Origin: Fabrea salina
Taxonomy: Eukaryota; Ciliophora; Heterotrichea; Heterotrichida; Fabreidae
Assembly: GCA_022984795.1 (NCBI GenBank)
Contig: JALIHJ010000006.1
Span: 186,001-250,000, forward strand
DNA length: 64,000 nucleotides
Direction of reading: 5' to 3'
The translations under genes were made by a program, and so were the position numbers. Position 1 is the first letter of the stretch. Each line of letters begins with the position of its first letter. Of the stretch, positions 39,701 to 47,420 are shown one piece after another. Below the pieces are notes generated by a model. The model searched no databases and was not told where the DNA came from. It saw only the letters and a program-made list of their open reading frames with translations.

Positions 39701-40300
39701 CCTTACATAGTGATGGGTTCAGTGGCTTTGGCTTGTTACGAGCCCATAGCAGTTTTTTCACGTCCACTTTGGCAGCAAGCTAAAACAGGACTTAACCTTA
39801 TGATCAAGCCTCTTTTTTTGCTGTTCAAAACGTGCGTTCAGGTGCTACTCATTGCAGTGGGCAAGTCTTTGAAAGGAATTTCTCCCATTTCGCACGGAGT
39901 AGTGTTTTCTTTGCTGTGCTTAGCTTTTACAGTTGTCACTTACAAGTTGAAGCCTTTTAACTACAGCAGGTGCAACTTGTGGGAGTTCAGTTCTTTGCTA
40001 GCCCTGACTTTTTTGTCAGTAACTGCAACAGTATCTTATTTTGGAGACCCTACCCAAATAGGCTGGTTTGTAGCCTTAGCAGTGGGGTGGAGTTTAATTG
40101 TAGGAGTGACTTTGGTGCTGCAGAAGAAGTACTACCCTAAGTTACTTGTGCCTTCTGGAGGCGAAAAGTCAAAAAGAAAGGTGTACGATGCTTTAGCTGT
40201 AAAAAACTTTGACAACTCTGAACTGCAGGTTAACTCTCCAAGTCCTGCTGAGTTAAGTGTAGATGACAGGTTTAGGATTGAAGAAGTCCAAGAGTGTTAA
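36755..40300 (+). CDS. multi-pass receptor with two tandem Venus-flytrap (type I periplasmic-binding-like) domains
   Basis: 1181 aa. A signal peptide (1-15) is followed by two ANF-receptor/LIVBP-like lobes. The first is about 20-350 (QAYAFIDLIQFYDWHNLGLIYDQG; RVILVFADPTLAARLL). The second is about 385-765 (LALLCPFHSK...YHIKNGFDLALKEINNS; GFIGPFDSEVAKA; WNRIGVIYTQDEFGKG). From about 790 to 1125 come eight or so TM helices, then a 55-aa cytoplasmic tail. The TM region does not show class C GPCR signatures; it looks more like the membrane part of ciliate GCC2/GCC3 proteins. It would bind a small extracellular ligand. The signalling partner is unknown. Confidence 0.85.
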   Translation: MLQFLIFLAGVLGEVPELPIGLITSSQTDSRTKELLARDLHGLELEVKNVLSFNFKVYWSHLQTEFTLQVPLELTNKQVKVILDATNDLLYSQFLARESTLQGFVHMVVARPIQESRGESPSLNTLYLETSFSSQAYAFIDLIQFYDWHNLGLIYDQGVNNMRLAEVFKNNCEKVYIKDEVVVDSQSDNLQKRLESTTKDSGARVILVFADPTLAARLLQAGSQSVMGGSGYAWILNSEAMQSLGEVAKNSHSDLDQNTFGLLKTGAVGFVQEDSEYLSQEPLGTFRAAFVLVAQAFSQGLSKASEVVEYIKSNPSTPSLEHRLHFDEYGIKKTYYNIYNIRNFVEKKVGVWNSQTRQISMLREVTWPGFTTTTPDDKTPVLKLALLCPFHSKNGEEFPESYHIKNGFDLALKEINNSTSVLANYKLEPAYLDTFMSKDLSEANLKSVQAVGALGFIGPFDSEVAKAYSEASKKETNPKPIVSYAATATSLNSSELYPNFLRTTQHDGLQAVAVALLIQQQGWNRIGVIYTQDEFGKGIYESFINNVKTLDISIENEEKYRGIPFDTSKALKKKSKEGVEAALSEIVRKQLKVVVYLGGDLVGTEVAKAAYKKELYGDEYSWIGGMWLTSELSKYQALQGAVGLGFRPALGEKGKTFADNYKLEFGKNYTNFAMLAYDTAYLFAYTINDMISKGEDYNDGNQLTEAIRSADFIGASGKVKFNEGSNDRSAFGYSVVNVQQGKLLKVKEYDPSDPEIFKEQARTVWSNGSDNPPKDSWPGEFDCPFAEHMVSVSLGGVVAVLLIGAFMFFLTLGLSVFSYKKWKQVEIQTITEPVVRTWKDTLVEVNIFVEFFQFVAIAPTLESLRIVIETSSNIFMLDIMKVAQGDKTSYWTLLLVICLLCYLWFFLVVMIMTDAEKYIQKLPVLQKALSLLNSVYLPFVGNTLFLPFSALLLDAFVCDHEAQGYSYVWRDCYMNCWTQKHIPYIVMGSVALACYEPIAVFSRPLWQQAKTGLNLMIKPLFLLFKTCVQVLLIAVGKSLKGISPISHGVVFSLLCLAFTVVTYKLKPFNYSRCNLWEFSSLLALTFLSVTATVSYFGDPTQIGWFVALAVGWSLIVGVTLVLQKKYYPKLLVPSGGEKSKRKVYDALAVKNFDNSELQVNSPSPAELSVDDRFRIEEVQEC

Positions 40301-41256
40301 TTAGTTACTTTTTTCTTATTAATCATTTGGTCAACGTCAGCTTTGAGATAGTCTGCGTCTCTTTTAACTTGCTGGAACTTGATGTAGAGTTCTCTGCACT
40401 CATAAGGAAGAGTCCACAAGTACTTGCGTATTTCACACAACTTAAGTTTTTGCTTGTACTCCAAGTAAGCACTTTCAATTACTCTAACAGCGAGTTTGCG
40501 CTTTTTGTTGAGTTCAAGAGCTTTGCGCTTTTTAGCAATTGACTGGGCTTGTTTGGTTCTTCGAAGTGCTTCTTGAATAAGAGGTTGGAACTGCTTAAAG
40601 ATTTTAAACCCTTTGTAGTGCTTTTTGATGGTGTTTGCTGACTTGACTTTTCTGGCGTAAAACCGTTTGGCGAACTTTGAGAGGTAAACTGCTAGTTTCT
40701 TTTTCTTAAGAAAGTTTAGTCTAGGTTTCCAAGCGTGCTTCCAAACAGACTGGATGAGTTTAACAGCTTTAAGAGTTGAAAGCAGTTTGCTTCTGAGAGG
40801 TTTGGTTTTTCTGAGGTACCTTTGCAAGTATTTTACTTTGGTGAGTTGGGCTTTGAAAGTGTTTTTTAAACTAACTGTTATGCACCAACTTTGAATTAAA
40901 GCAGTGGACTCAGTAAGTTTTTTCCGTCTTAAAACTAAACTAGAGAGTTTTTCTCTTCTTTTGAGTTCTACAAGTTTAGATACAAACGCTTTCCAAAGCT
41001 TGAAGTCTTTAGAAGGCTTAGTAACTGGACTAGTGAAGGAGTTTTTGGTCTTTAAAATGTTGGGAGTTCGCGATATGGGTGCGTAACTAGACTTTTTGCT
41101 GAAATTCGTTGAGTGAGAAAGAGGCTCAAGTTTAATACCATTTGGTTCTGTGTGTAGGTTACTGTTGTTCTGAGTTAAGTTTTTAGTTGGAGAAGCAAAC
41201 TTAGCTATTCTTCTGTCAATGAGCTAGGTGCAAATTACCTCTATAACTTTAGCCAT
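40297..41256 (-). CDS. IQ-motif basic protein, two exons
   Basis: 314 aa after removing a 15-nt intron (41224-41238) behind the sixth codon (MAKVIE joined to LIDRRIAKF). The first 90 residues are disordered. From about 100 on, several IQ-like helices follow (ALIQSWCITVSLKNTFKAQ; LIQSVWKHAWKPRLNF; NTIKKHYKGFKIF), with a strongly basic composition. Calmodulin or centrin binding on the cytoskeleton is likely. The stop shares TTAA (40297-40300) with the convergent receptor gene. Confidence 0.72.
41224..41238 (-). other. 15-nt intron GTAATTTGCACCTAG
   Basis: Phase 0, right after the sixth codon. Retention would stop translation at the intron's terminal TAG after ten codons. Removal opens a continuous frame of 314 codons. 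Confidence 0.8.
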
Positions 41257-41266
41257 TCCAAAATAA

Positions 41267-42235
41267 ATGCAAAACCTTTCTGTAAGGTTAATTTCTAAAA
41301 GTTCCACTCAAGAAGTCAATGTAGCTAGAGTACTCCAAGCCCCCAACTTCCAACAGTGCCCTGCTGAACTCGAACAAATACAAACCATCACCCAACAAGA
41401 AAAACAAATCGGACCCAAAAAGATCAAAACCATGATCAGTTCTAGGCGCTCTAAACGCGAAGCCCCCATTCCCGAGTACTTACTACGCGCTGACACAAAG
41501 AACCGCCGCAAAACTTGGAAAGGCCGCAGTGAGGCCAGTGGAAGATACGCTATCATGATCTTAGAAAAACAAGAGGCAAAACTAGTTCTGGTGGACCACT
41601 GGTACAAGTTCACTCCTCAACTAGGCAACGCTGACGTGGAGCCTGAAACAGAGTTTGAGTTAGGCAAGCGCAAACGCGAAGAACAAGACAAACAACTTTT
41701 TAAAGACGTGTTTGGGGAAGACAGCGAAGAGGAAACAAAACCTAAAAAGGTGCCAGTTGTAAGAGTGCAAAAAGACACCAAAAGAGAAGACCTGGACTAC
41801 AACGAGCAAGTAGACGACGACGAAGCTGACTGGGAAGAAGAAGAGGAAGAAGAAAAGCAAGAAGAACCTGTTATGCAGCAGCCCTTGTCCTCTTCTGGAA
41901 AAGAACTCCAGAAGATGCTAGCTAAGTCTTCTTACAAAGAAGAAGAAAGCGGGTCTTCTATGGGACTCTCAGAAGAGGAGTCTGAAGCTGAAGAAATCAC
42001 TATGCACTCTGTAGTTAACGAACTGATGCGCATGGGCAAACCCAAACTAAGTGAGTTCATTAGTGAGTGCAGAAAGAAGTTTAGAGTTGAAGACAACTGG
42101 AGAAAGCGCCTCACAGACATTTTAAGAGAAGTAGCTGAAATTGACAGACAAGGAGATACAGAATACATTGTTTTGAAAGAATACTACAAGCGCTCAATGC
42201 CTACACACGGAGCCAGAATACACTTCCATAACTAA
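41267..42235 (+). CDS. TFIIF alpha subunit (RAP74)-like
   Basis: 322 aa. The N-terminal half contains the RAP74 dimerisation core: a basic REAPIPEYLLR..., then GRYAIMILEKQEAKLVLVDHWYKFTP, equivalent to the conserved strand ending in WYxFxP. An acidic central region (EADWEEEEEEEK) follows. The C-terminus (about 245-320) is a winged-helix-like segment (SVVNELMRMGKPKLSEFISECRKKF...LTDILREVAEID), as in RAP74, which binds FCP1. TFIIF joins RNA polymerase II at promoters. Its start codon is 10 bp from the divergent IQ gene. Confidence 0.72.
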   Translation: MQNLSVRLISKSSTQEVNVARVLQAPNFQQCPAELEQIQTITQQEKQIGPKKIKTMISSRRSKREAPIPEYLLRADTKNRRKTWKGRSEASGRYAIMILEKQEAKLVLVDHWYKFTPQLGNADVEPETEFELGKRKREEQDKQLFKDVFGEDSEEETKPKKVPVVRVQKDTKREDLDYNEQVDDDEADWEEEEEEEKQEEPVMQQPLSSSGKELQKMLAKSSYKEEESGSSMGLSEEESEAEEITMHSVVNELMRMGKPKLSEFISECRKKFRVEDNWRKRLTDILREVAEIDRQGDTEYIVLKEYYKRSMPTHGARIHFHN

Positions 42236-42717
42236 CGGTTAGACATTATCTGTTTGATAATATTCATAAAGTTCTTGTATGTTTTTTTGGTACACTTAAA
42301 GTTCACAAAGGTGTCAGTTGCAGCCTGCACAGCTATTTCTTGGGAAACCCACTTCATAGTGACTGCCTCTGTTAAGAGATCAGTTGTTTTTTCGAAAAAC
42401 ACCTTTACTGAGGGGCTTAAGTCCTCAGGAGTTCCAAAGTCAGGCGGAAGAACAGGCTCGGGACAGTGCTTGACAAGTCCCATCACCAGCAGCAAAGACT
42501 GCTCTGGACTCAGTCTAGGTAAACTTCCTTGTTCCAAGTAAGTTCTTACGTACTTTTCTTGCTCGGAAAAAGACAACATAGAGGCAAATTGTACTTCTGT
42601 AGTGTTGGTAAGCACAAAGCGAGTTCTGGCAGCCAGAACTAACCTGTCTAAAGCTTTGAGTCTTTCTTCATAAGAAAGTTCCCCTAGATACTTGCTTTCG
42701 TGCAGTATTTCTACCAT
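42232..42717 (-). CDS. small helical protein of unknown function
   Basis: 161 aa, all-helical, no TM or signal peptide. Notable segments are LSYEERLKALDRLVLAARTRF and LSPEQSLLLVMGLVKHCPEPVLPPDFGTPEDLS. No domain recognised. The stop TAG overlaps the TAA of the convergent TFIIF gene in CTAA, and its ATG lies 4 bp from the stop of the upstream pepsin-like gene. Codon and length features support a real gene. Confidence 0.75.
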   Translation of the reverse strand: MVEILHESKYLGELSYEERLKALDRLVLAARTRFVLTNTTEVQFASMLSFSEQEKYVRTYLEQGSLPRLSPEQSLLLVMGLVKHCPEPVLPPDFGTPEDLSPSVKVFFEKTTDLLTEAVTMKWVSQEIAVQAATDTFVNFKCTKKTYKNFMNIIKQIMSNR

Positions 42718-42721
42718 TTAC

Positions 42722-43963
42722 TTAAGAGTTAGGTTCGTTTTGCTGTGCCATAAGAACTGCTTGTTCTAGGGGCGAAGTCCTTCTAGGTAAGTACTTCACT
42801 CCTAGCAGTATTAGAGCAACTATTAACAAACTTGAGCCTACTATGACAGAAACTATGATAGCTGCAATGCGGCCTCTGTCTTTGTCACTATTTCCACTGC
42901 CTCCTTGAGTTTTGGTTTCAGCAAGAAGCAAAGTCTTGTTTTCGTAGTCAAAAATAGAGTAGTAGTTCTTCAAAAAGGAATTCCCTAGAACCCAGTAGTC
43001 CAAAGTAGTGTTTTTGAAGGGAAGAGTCAAGGAAGTTTGGTCTTTAAGTGGTTTAATGCTGAAATCAAAGACTTCAGAACCAAGTTGAAAACTGAATTCA
43101 GGCACTGAAAAGTTAGAGTTGCATCTAATGTAGCTGTTTTCTACTTTACACGAACCTGAGTCCTGGTTGAAGCCATCTAGTAACTTTTGAATAGCTTTTG
43201 AAGGAACTAAAATGTAGTTAGACAAGGGGTCTACAATAGCTTTGCTAGGATCAAGTTCCCAATCACTGCTGCCTATTGAGATTCTTGGAAGGTCAACAAC
43301 CCATAAGTCGTCCTCTGCAGAGATCTTTACTTGCTTGGGTTCAGAAGAAGAGTACTTATCAAGGTCGTAACCTCCTATCATTAAGTTGGGCTTAATGGTT
43401 TCTTGGCTGAAGGATTCAACTCCTTCAGCAGTAGTATTTCCCAAGTACAATGAAAACAACTTCTTGGTTATGAACTTTTCGTTTACAAGGTTCTGTAGGA
43501 TGTCTACTGTTCCTGAAGATCCCAAACCAATCATTCCGTCAAACTCAAAAACTTGAATGTTGCTTGTTTGAGCAGCTAAGTAAAAAGTTTGGTTGGTAGC
43601 GTTGAACCCTCCAAACCTTACTTCGTCTTTAGAAATGTGAGCTTTCACCGAGCCATCTAGAACACTTAAGTTGCCAGGTTTCAAGCAGTCGTAAGTTGTT
43701 GAAGCTGAGTGATTGAAGGTTTTTTCAGTGTTTACGCAACTACTTCCGCAAGTTGAAGAAACCACCCAAAACCACTAAGTAATACTTACTGGGGTAGAAG
43801 TGCTCAGCAGCAAAGAAAAACTTTGCAAAGGAGTGCCTATTTGGACTGCTAAGCCATAGTGTGTTTGGTTCTTGTCTATTAAAGTTGACTTGTAACTTTC
43901 AACTAAAGGGAGTTCGATGACTGCTTCTGCGGAAAACAAACAAAAAACTAGTTGCCAAATCAT
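42722..43963 (-). CDS. pepsin-like aspartic protease homologue lacking the first catalytic Asp, two exons
   Basis: 408 aa after removing a 15-nt intron (43775-43789). Signal peptide 1-14, bilobed pepsin fold with YGLAVQIGTPLQSFSLLLSTSTPWFWVVSSTC at the first active-site loop, where family members read DTGSSxLWV; Asp is replaced by Ser. Further landmarks: FDGMIGLG, YDLDKYSS, AIVDPLSNYILVPS at the second site (Asp kept, Thr-Gly lost), and YWVLGNSFLKNYYSIFDYENKTLLLA near the end. A TM helix (about 362-386) and short cytoplasmic tail follow. The fold is clear; proteolysis is not expected. Confidence 0.85.
43775..43789 (-). other. 15-nt intron GTAAGTATTACTTAG
   Basis: Phase 0, inside the first active-site loop of the pepsin-like gene. 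Removal joins STSTP to WFWVVSS, the family's xxxWV strand, which confirms the splice. Retention stops at the terminal TAG. Confidence 0.92.
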
Positions 43964-43968
43964 TTTTA

Positions 43969-44469
43969 TTAACCTAAAGTTTGCTTGACATTTTTAAGTT
44001 GACTCACTAACTTGCGACTGAGACGTTTGGTGCTGTGCTTAACAACATAACACACACTAGTTTCTTTGTCTAGTTCTTGGAGCTTAAAGCCTCCGATCTC
44101 TAAAAAGCCCCTTGAGTTCCCTGGCAAGTTTTCCATAGAAATCCCTTTTTGGACTATGTACACTGTTTCTTTGTCAGACACTTCTTTTTGTGTATATACA
44201 AAGTCTTCTTGGCTGAGTTGGACTTGAATTAGGGTGTTGCTTCCAAAGCACCCTAAAGTTCTGAAGTCTTTGACTTCTAAATCCCAGGTTTTTCGAGACT
44301 TAAGCAATTCTTTTAAACTTTGCAGAGTTGCTTTTACAGTTGCTTCTGCTTTAAAAACAACTTTTCCGAGTGAAAATACTTTGATGTCTGAGTCTTCTTC
44401 TAGTTTCCACTTGGTGGAGTCCAAGGTTTGCCTGAGTTTTTTGTAACCATTACAGTGCCTGAGTGCCAT
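43969..44469 (-). CDS. START-like lipid-binding domain protein, copy 1 of 3
   Basis: 166 aa, shorter than its two neighbours and lacking their N-terminal 30 residues. It keeps the helix-grip pattern: ATVKATLQSLKELLKSRKTWDLEVKDFRTLG, then TLIQVQLSQEDF and a C-terminal basic helix. START domains bind a single lipid or sterol in a deep pocket. It is the most diverged of three same-strand genes at 43969-45710, so it probably arose by tandem duplication. Confidence 0.6.
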   Translation of the reverse strand: MALRHCNGYKKLRQTLDSTKWKLEEDSDIKVFSLGKVVFKAEATVKATLQSLKELLKSRKTWDLEVKDFRTLGCFGSNTLIQVQLSQEDFVYTQKEVSDKETVYIVQKGISMENLPGNSRGFLEIGGFKLQELDKETSVCYVVKHSTKRLSRKLVSQLKNVKQTLG

Positions 44470-44488
44470 AATATTATGCTTATGTACA

Positions 44489-45094
44489 TTAAGAACTCAA
44501 AGTGAAGTTGCTTTTTAGGTTGTCTGCAATGTTTCTTTCGAACTTTTCTTTGAGTTTAGGAGTCATGTTTCCAGCAGGGTCCATGTCAATTATGTAGTTG
44601 ACTTTGCACTTTTGTTCCTCCAAAGGAATCACCTGGTAAGCGTGCATCCGCAAAAAGCCCCTTACACAGTGTTTCTCCATAGGCACTTCTGGGGCTTCAA
44701 TGCTCCTTCCTAGTATGTAGTAATTGCCTTCTTTTTCAAAAAACCTTTCAGCAAGAACCACTTCTCTAGCTGAAAGCGGAAATGTGCTTTTGAACTGTAC
44801 ATAGAGAATCCTTAGGTCGTGCTCTTCGTGCTTTTTGACAATTGACTTTACGTTCTTGCCCCAACGCCTGGTGTTTGTGATTGTGTTGAGGTACTCAAAG
44901 ACAGACTGGGCGTCTTTGTTTGTCTCAAATGAAGACTTGAAAATGCAGAAGTCTGAAGTGGTTTTTTGCTTCATGAGTTGGTACCCTTCGGAGTCCTGAA
45001 CCATGTCCCAGTAAGGACTTTCTAGCAACTCATTAAGTTCTCTCTGAGCCAAGTCTGTGGCAACTCTTCCTTTTTCTATCAGATTGGGTTCCAT
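44489..45094 (-). CDS. START-like lipid-binding domain protein, copy 2 of 3
   Basis: 201 aa, a complete single-domain START protein: YQLMKQKTTSDFCIFKSSFETNKDAQSVFEYLNTITNTRRWGKNVKSI, then ILYVQFKSTFPLSAREVVLAERFF and a long C-terminal amphipathic helix (LKEKFERNIADNLKSNF). It is clearly related to copy 3 (matching FEYLN, RRWGK/SRWGK, NYYIxGxSIE, CKVxYxIxxD). No TM or targeting signal. A cytosolic lipid-transfer or sensing role is inferred. Confidence 0.8.
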   Translation of the reverse strand: MEPNLIEKGRVATDLAQRELNELLESPYWDMVQDSEGYQLMKQKTTSDFCIFKSSFETNKDAQSVFEYLNTITNTRRWGKNVKSIVKKHEEHDLRILYVQFKSTFPLSAREVVLAERFFEKEGNYYILGRSIEAPEVPMEKHCVRGFLRMHAYQVIPLEEQKCKVNYIIDMDPAGNMTPKLKEKFERNIADNLKSNFTLSS

Positions 45095-45110
45095 TTATAT
45101 TCCTACTTAT

Positions 45111-45710
45111 TTACATCACAGAGAACAAGTTTTTCAAGTTGGTGGCAATTACTTGTTCTATCTTTTCTTTAGAGTCTTTGGGTGCAGCTCCGCAGGTGTC
45201 GAGTTCTATCAAGTACTCCACTTTGCATCTGTTGTGTCCTAAACTGGCCACTTTGAACCCGTGCAGTAACATCTTAGCTCTGATGTGATAAGCAGCAACA
45301 GGGACATCCTCTTCAATGCTGCTCCCCACTATGTAATAGTTCCCCATTTCTTGGAACCCTTTTTCCACCATTAAAAGTTCTCTGTCTTCCATAGTTCCTT
45401 CGCTTCTAAGTTGCAAGTACATAAGTCTTGCCCCCGAAGCTTCTTGTTTAACTTCTAGTTTTTTGAGGCGTTTTCCCCAACGTGAAATGTTGTTGGGGTT
45501 GTTGAGGTACTCAAACACTGTCAAAGGGTTTTTGTGAATTTCAATTGAAGACTTGTAGATGTCAAAAGCAAGAGACCCTGGGTGCCGAAAAAGCGTTAAG
45601 TTCTCTAAACTTCTAATTTCATCCCAGTTGGGGTCTTCGAAAAGACAACTCACTCTGTTTTTGGCTGACTCCAGAAGGGGTTCTGCCCTTGCTCTCCAAG
45701 TTTCTTCCAT
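45111..45710 (-). CDS. START-like lipid-binding domain protein, copy 3 of 3
   Basis: 199 aa, same layout as copy 2 (LTVFEYLNNPNNISRWGKRL; MYLQLRSEGTMEDRELLMVEKGF; NRCKVEYLIELDTCG). The shared NYYIVGSSIEE phrase and equal length support recent duplication with substantial divergence. Its start codon is 10 bp from the divergent propeller gene at 45721. Confidence 0.8.
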   Translation of the reverse strand: MEETWRARAEPLLESAKNRVSCLFEDPNWDEIRSLENLTLFRHPGSLAFDIYKSSIEIHKNPLTVFEYLNNPNNISRWGKRLKKLEVKQEASGARLMYLQLRSEGTMEDRELLMVEKGFQEMGNYYIVGSSIEEDVPVAAYHIRAKMLLHGFKVASLGHNRCKVEYLIELDTCGAAPKDSKEKIEQVIATNLKNLFSVM

Positions 45711-45720
45711 ATTTAGTAAT

Positions 45721-47088
45721 ATGCTGCCTTTAGTAGTTTGGATAGTTTTAACTTCCGCAAACCAAACTTTAGATGACCTAGAAACCCAGATTACTCACCT
45801 GCAAAAAGAACTAGAGAACTACTCTAAAGCTAGAAAAGCACTTTTAACAGAAGACAAGTACGCCTCTATGGAGTTGCCTCCCATCTCCCCACTCCCAGTT
45901 GAAGTAGAACCCCAAGACTGGCTTTTGCCTAACTTCATTCCTAAAGCCCAGATTTACACCAACCACACTTCTTCAGTGGAGTTACTTACTCTCAAACCTA
46001 TAGTTTCCTTCAGAGATGTTGTTAACTCATTAAACATAGCAGTAGTTGTATGTGACAACTCTGGAGACTTGCTAGTGTTTGAAAGCAGTGGCGAACTCCT
46101 TTACAGACTCCACATTGGGTATGAAGCTAAGCTAGTCAGCACAACTACTTCTTACGACGAAATAAAAATAGCAATAGTGAACCCAGAGAACTACCTAGAA
46201 GTTTACTCGGTATTTATGGACCGTCTTCGCAAAAACTCAAGCAACACAATACACCACTACGGAGTGCAGTCGCAAAAAGTCAACATAACTATATTTTTAG
46301 AAAGCAAAGACCAAATACACCACCCTGCCACTTCACTTTTGTACTACGTGAAGTCAGGCAAAAAGTTCTGGGTAATTGGGGACCAGCAAGGAGGAATTTC
46401 ACTTCACATGCTTAACGGGACTGCAATTAAGCGTGGAGAAGTAACTAAAGGCAAAGTTACTAGTCTGGACAGGTTTGGCCAGATGCTGGCTTTTTCAACA
46501 GAGCAAGGAGTAGGAGTAGTTAACACTAACACTATGCACCTCCAGCAGTACTGCGAAGGGGCAAGCAGTCCTATTAACTACATTGCAATAGACACCTCAA
46601 CTAGTACTTCTATAGTCTACGCAGTCCAAGACAACAACGACATTGTAGTTTTTGACACTAGGTACTCCCACGGAAACGACTACATCTGCAAAGTTTTAGG
46701 AAAACTCCACAACCCATTCGCAGGCAGCAGCATGAAACTCTGCACCAGCAAGAACTACTTAACTACCTTTGGCAGTGAAGGAGTGCTGAGTTTCTACAAC
46801 ATAAGTGCTGCAAGGGGCGAGCACTCAGACCCTGTTCACTTGAAACAAGTCCAGCAAGGAAAGCCTTTTATGAAAACACTTAGAGTCCAAACAGGAGGCA
46901 ACCTTTTGGTTTTTGGGAACGAAAAAGAACTGCTTGTGTATGAGGTCACACTTCCAAATAAACCAACAGGGGGCTTTGAGATGGGCAGTATGCGAGTAGT
47001 TATGTAAGTTTTATTTAGACTGGTGTTGGCCGTAGGAGGGTGCATTCTTTGGCAAGTGTACAAAAAAAAGGAACGCGGGAAGTTCTAG
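45721..47088 (+). CDS. signal-peptide propeller protein with C-terminal TM in a tiny last exon
   Basis: 450 aa after removing a 15-nt intron (47004-47018). A signal peptide (MLPLVVWIVLTSA) and a short coiled coil (about 18-45) lead into a beta-propeller-like region (about 85-420: VVVCDNSGDLLVFESSGELLYRL; SPINYIAIDTSTSTSIVYAV; NLLVFGNEKELLVYEV). The second exon (70 nt) supplies the TM and basic tail (ILVLAVGGCILWQVYKKK). Topology would be a luminal propeller on a single-pass membrane protein. Family unknown; reminiscent of WD-like ER/Golgi receptors. Confidence 0.78.
47004..47018 (+). other. 15-nt intron GTAAGTTTTATTTAG
   Basis: Phase 2. Retention reads TAA at the donor and removes the whole TM exon, leaving a soluble secreted form. 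Removal adds a hydrophobic helix and basic tail in frame. Confidence 0.85.
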
Positions 47089-47092
47089 TTAA

Positions 47093-47371
47093 TTAAGGCC
47101 TTTTAAGGTTATTAGGTATAAGTTCTTCTGAAATAGACTTGAAGTCCATCTCTTCAAGTGCCTGCATGATGTGCTGGGGCTGCACTTGGGGCTTTTTGCG
47201 TTTGCCTTGGAACTCTTCAGAGATGTCTGAGGCAATTGTTGAAATGTACAGAGCAAACACCGAACCTGCCTTCGTTAGGTACTGCTTAGCTTCTTTTGAA
47301 AAGTGAGTTCCTTTTGGCAAAGCTGACTTTAAGATTTTGTTGACTGAAGCTGCAGGCAAAGAGTTTTCCAT
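47093..47371 (-). CDS. POLE3: histone-fold subunit of DNA polymerase epsilon (POLE3/DPB3-4 type)
   Basis: 92 aa. The sequence LPAASVNKILKSALPKGTHFSKEAKQYLTKAGSVFALYI...PQHIMQALEEMDF matches the histone-fold POLE3 (CHRAC17) closely in KSALPxGTHFSKEA and ALEEMDF. It pairs with POLE4 in DNA polymerase epsilon and chromatin remodelling. The acidic C-terminal tail of animal POLE3 is missing. Four bases separate its stop from that of the convergent propeller gene. Confidence 0.82.
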   Translation of the reverse strand: MENSLPAASVNKILKSALPKGTHFSKEAKQYLTKAGSVFALYISTIASDISEEFQGKRKKPQVQPQHIMQALEEMDFKSISEELIPNNLKRP

Positions 47372-47420
47372 TAAATGAATTAAGTTTTAACTCCAAGAAT
47401 TCTACATGGCTTTAGGTTTA

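Noticed and set aside
40297-41256. Suspected frameshift in the T/A run near 40918-40923 of the IQ gene
   Set aside because: On recount the run has six bases and the frame stays open from 41223 to the stop, so the gene is intact apart from the 15-nt intron.
45559-45720. Upstream extension of the propeller gene
   Set aside because: Antisense to a START-like gene; the ATG at 45721 begins a proper signal peptide.
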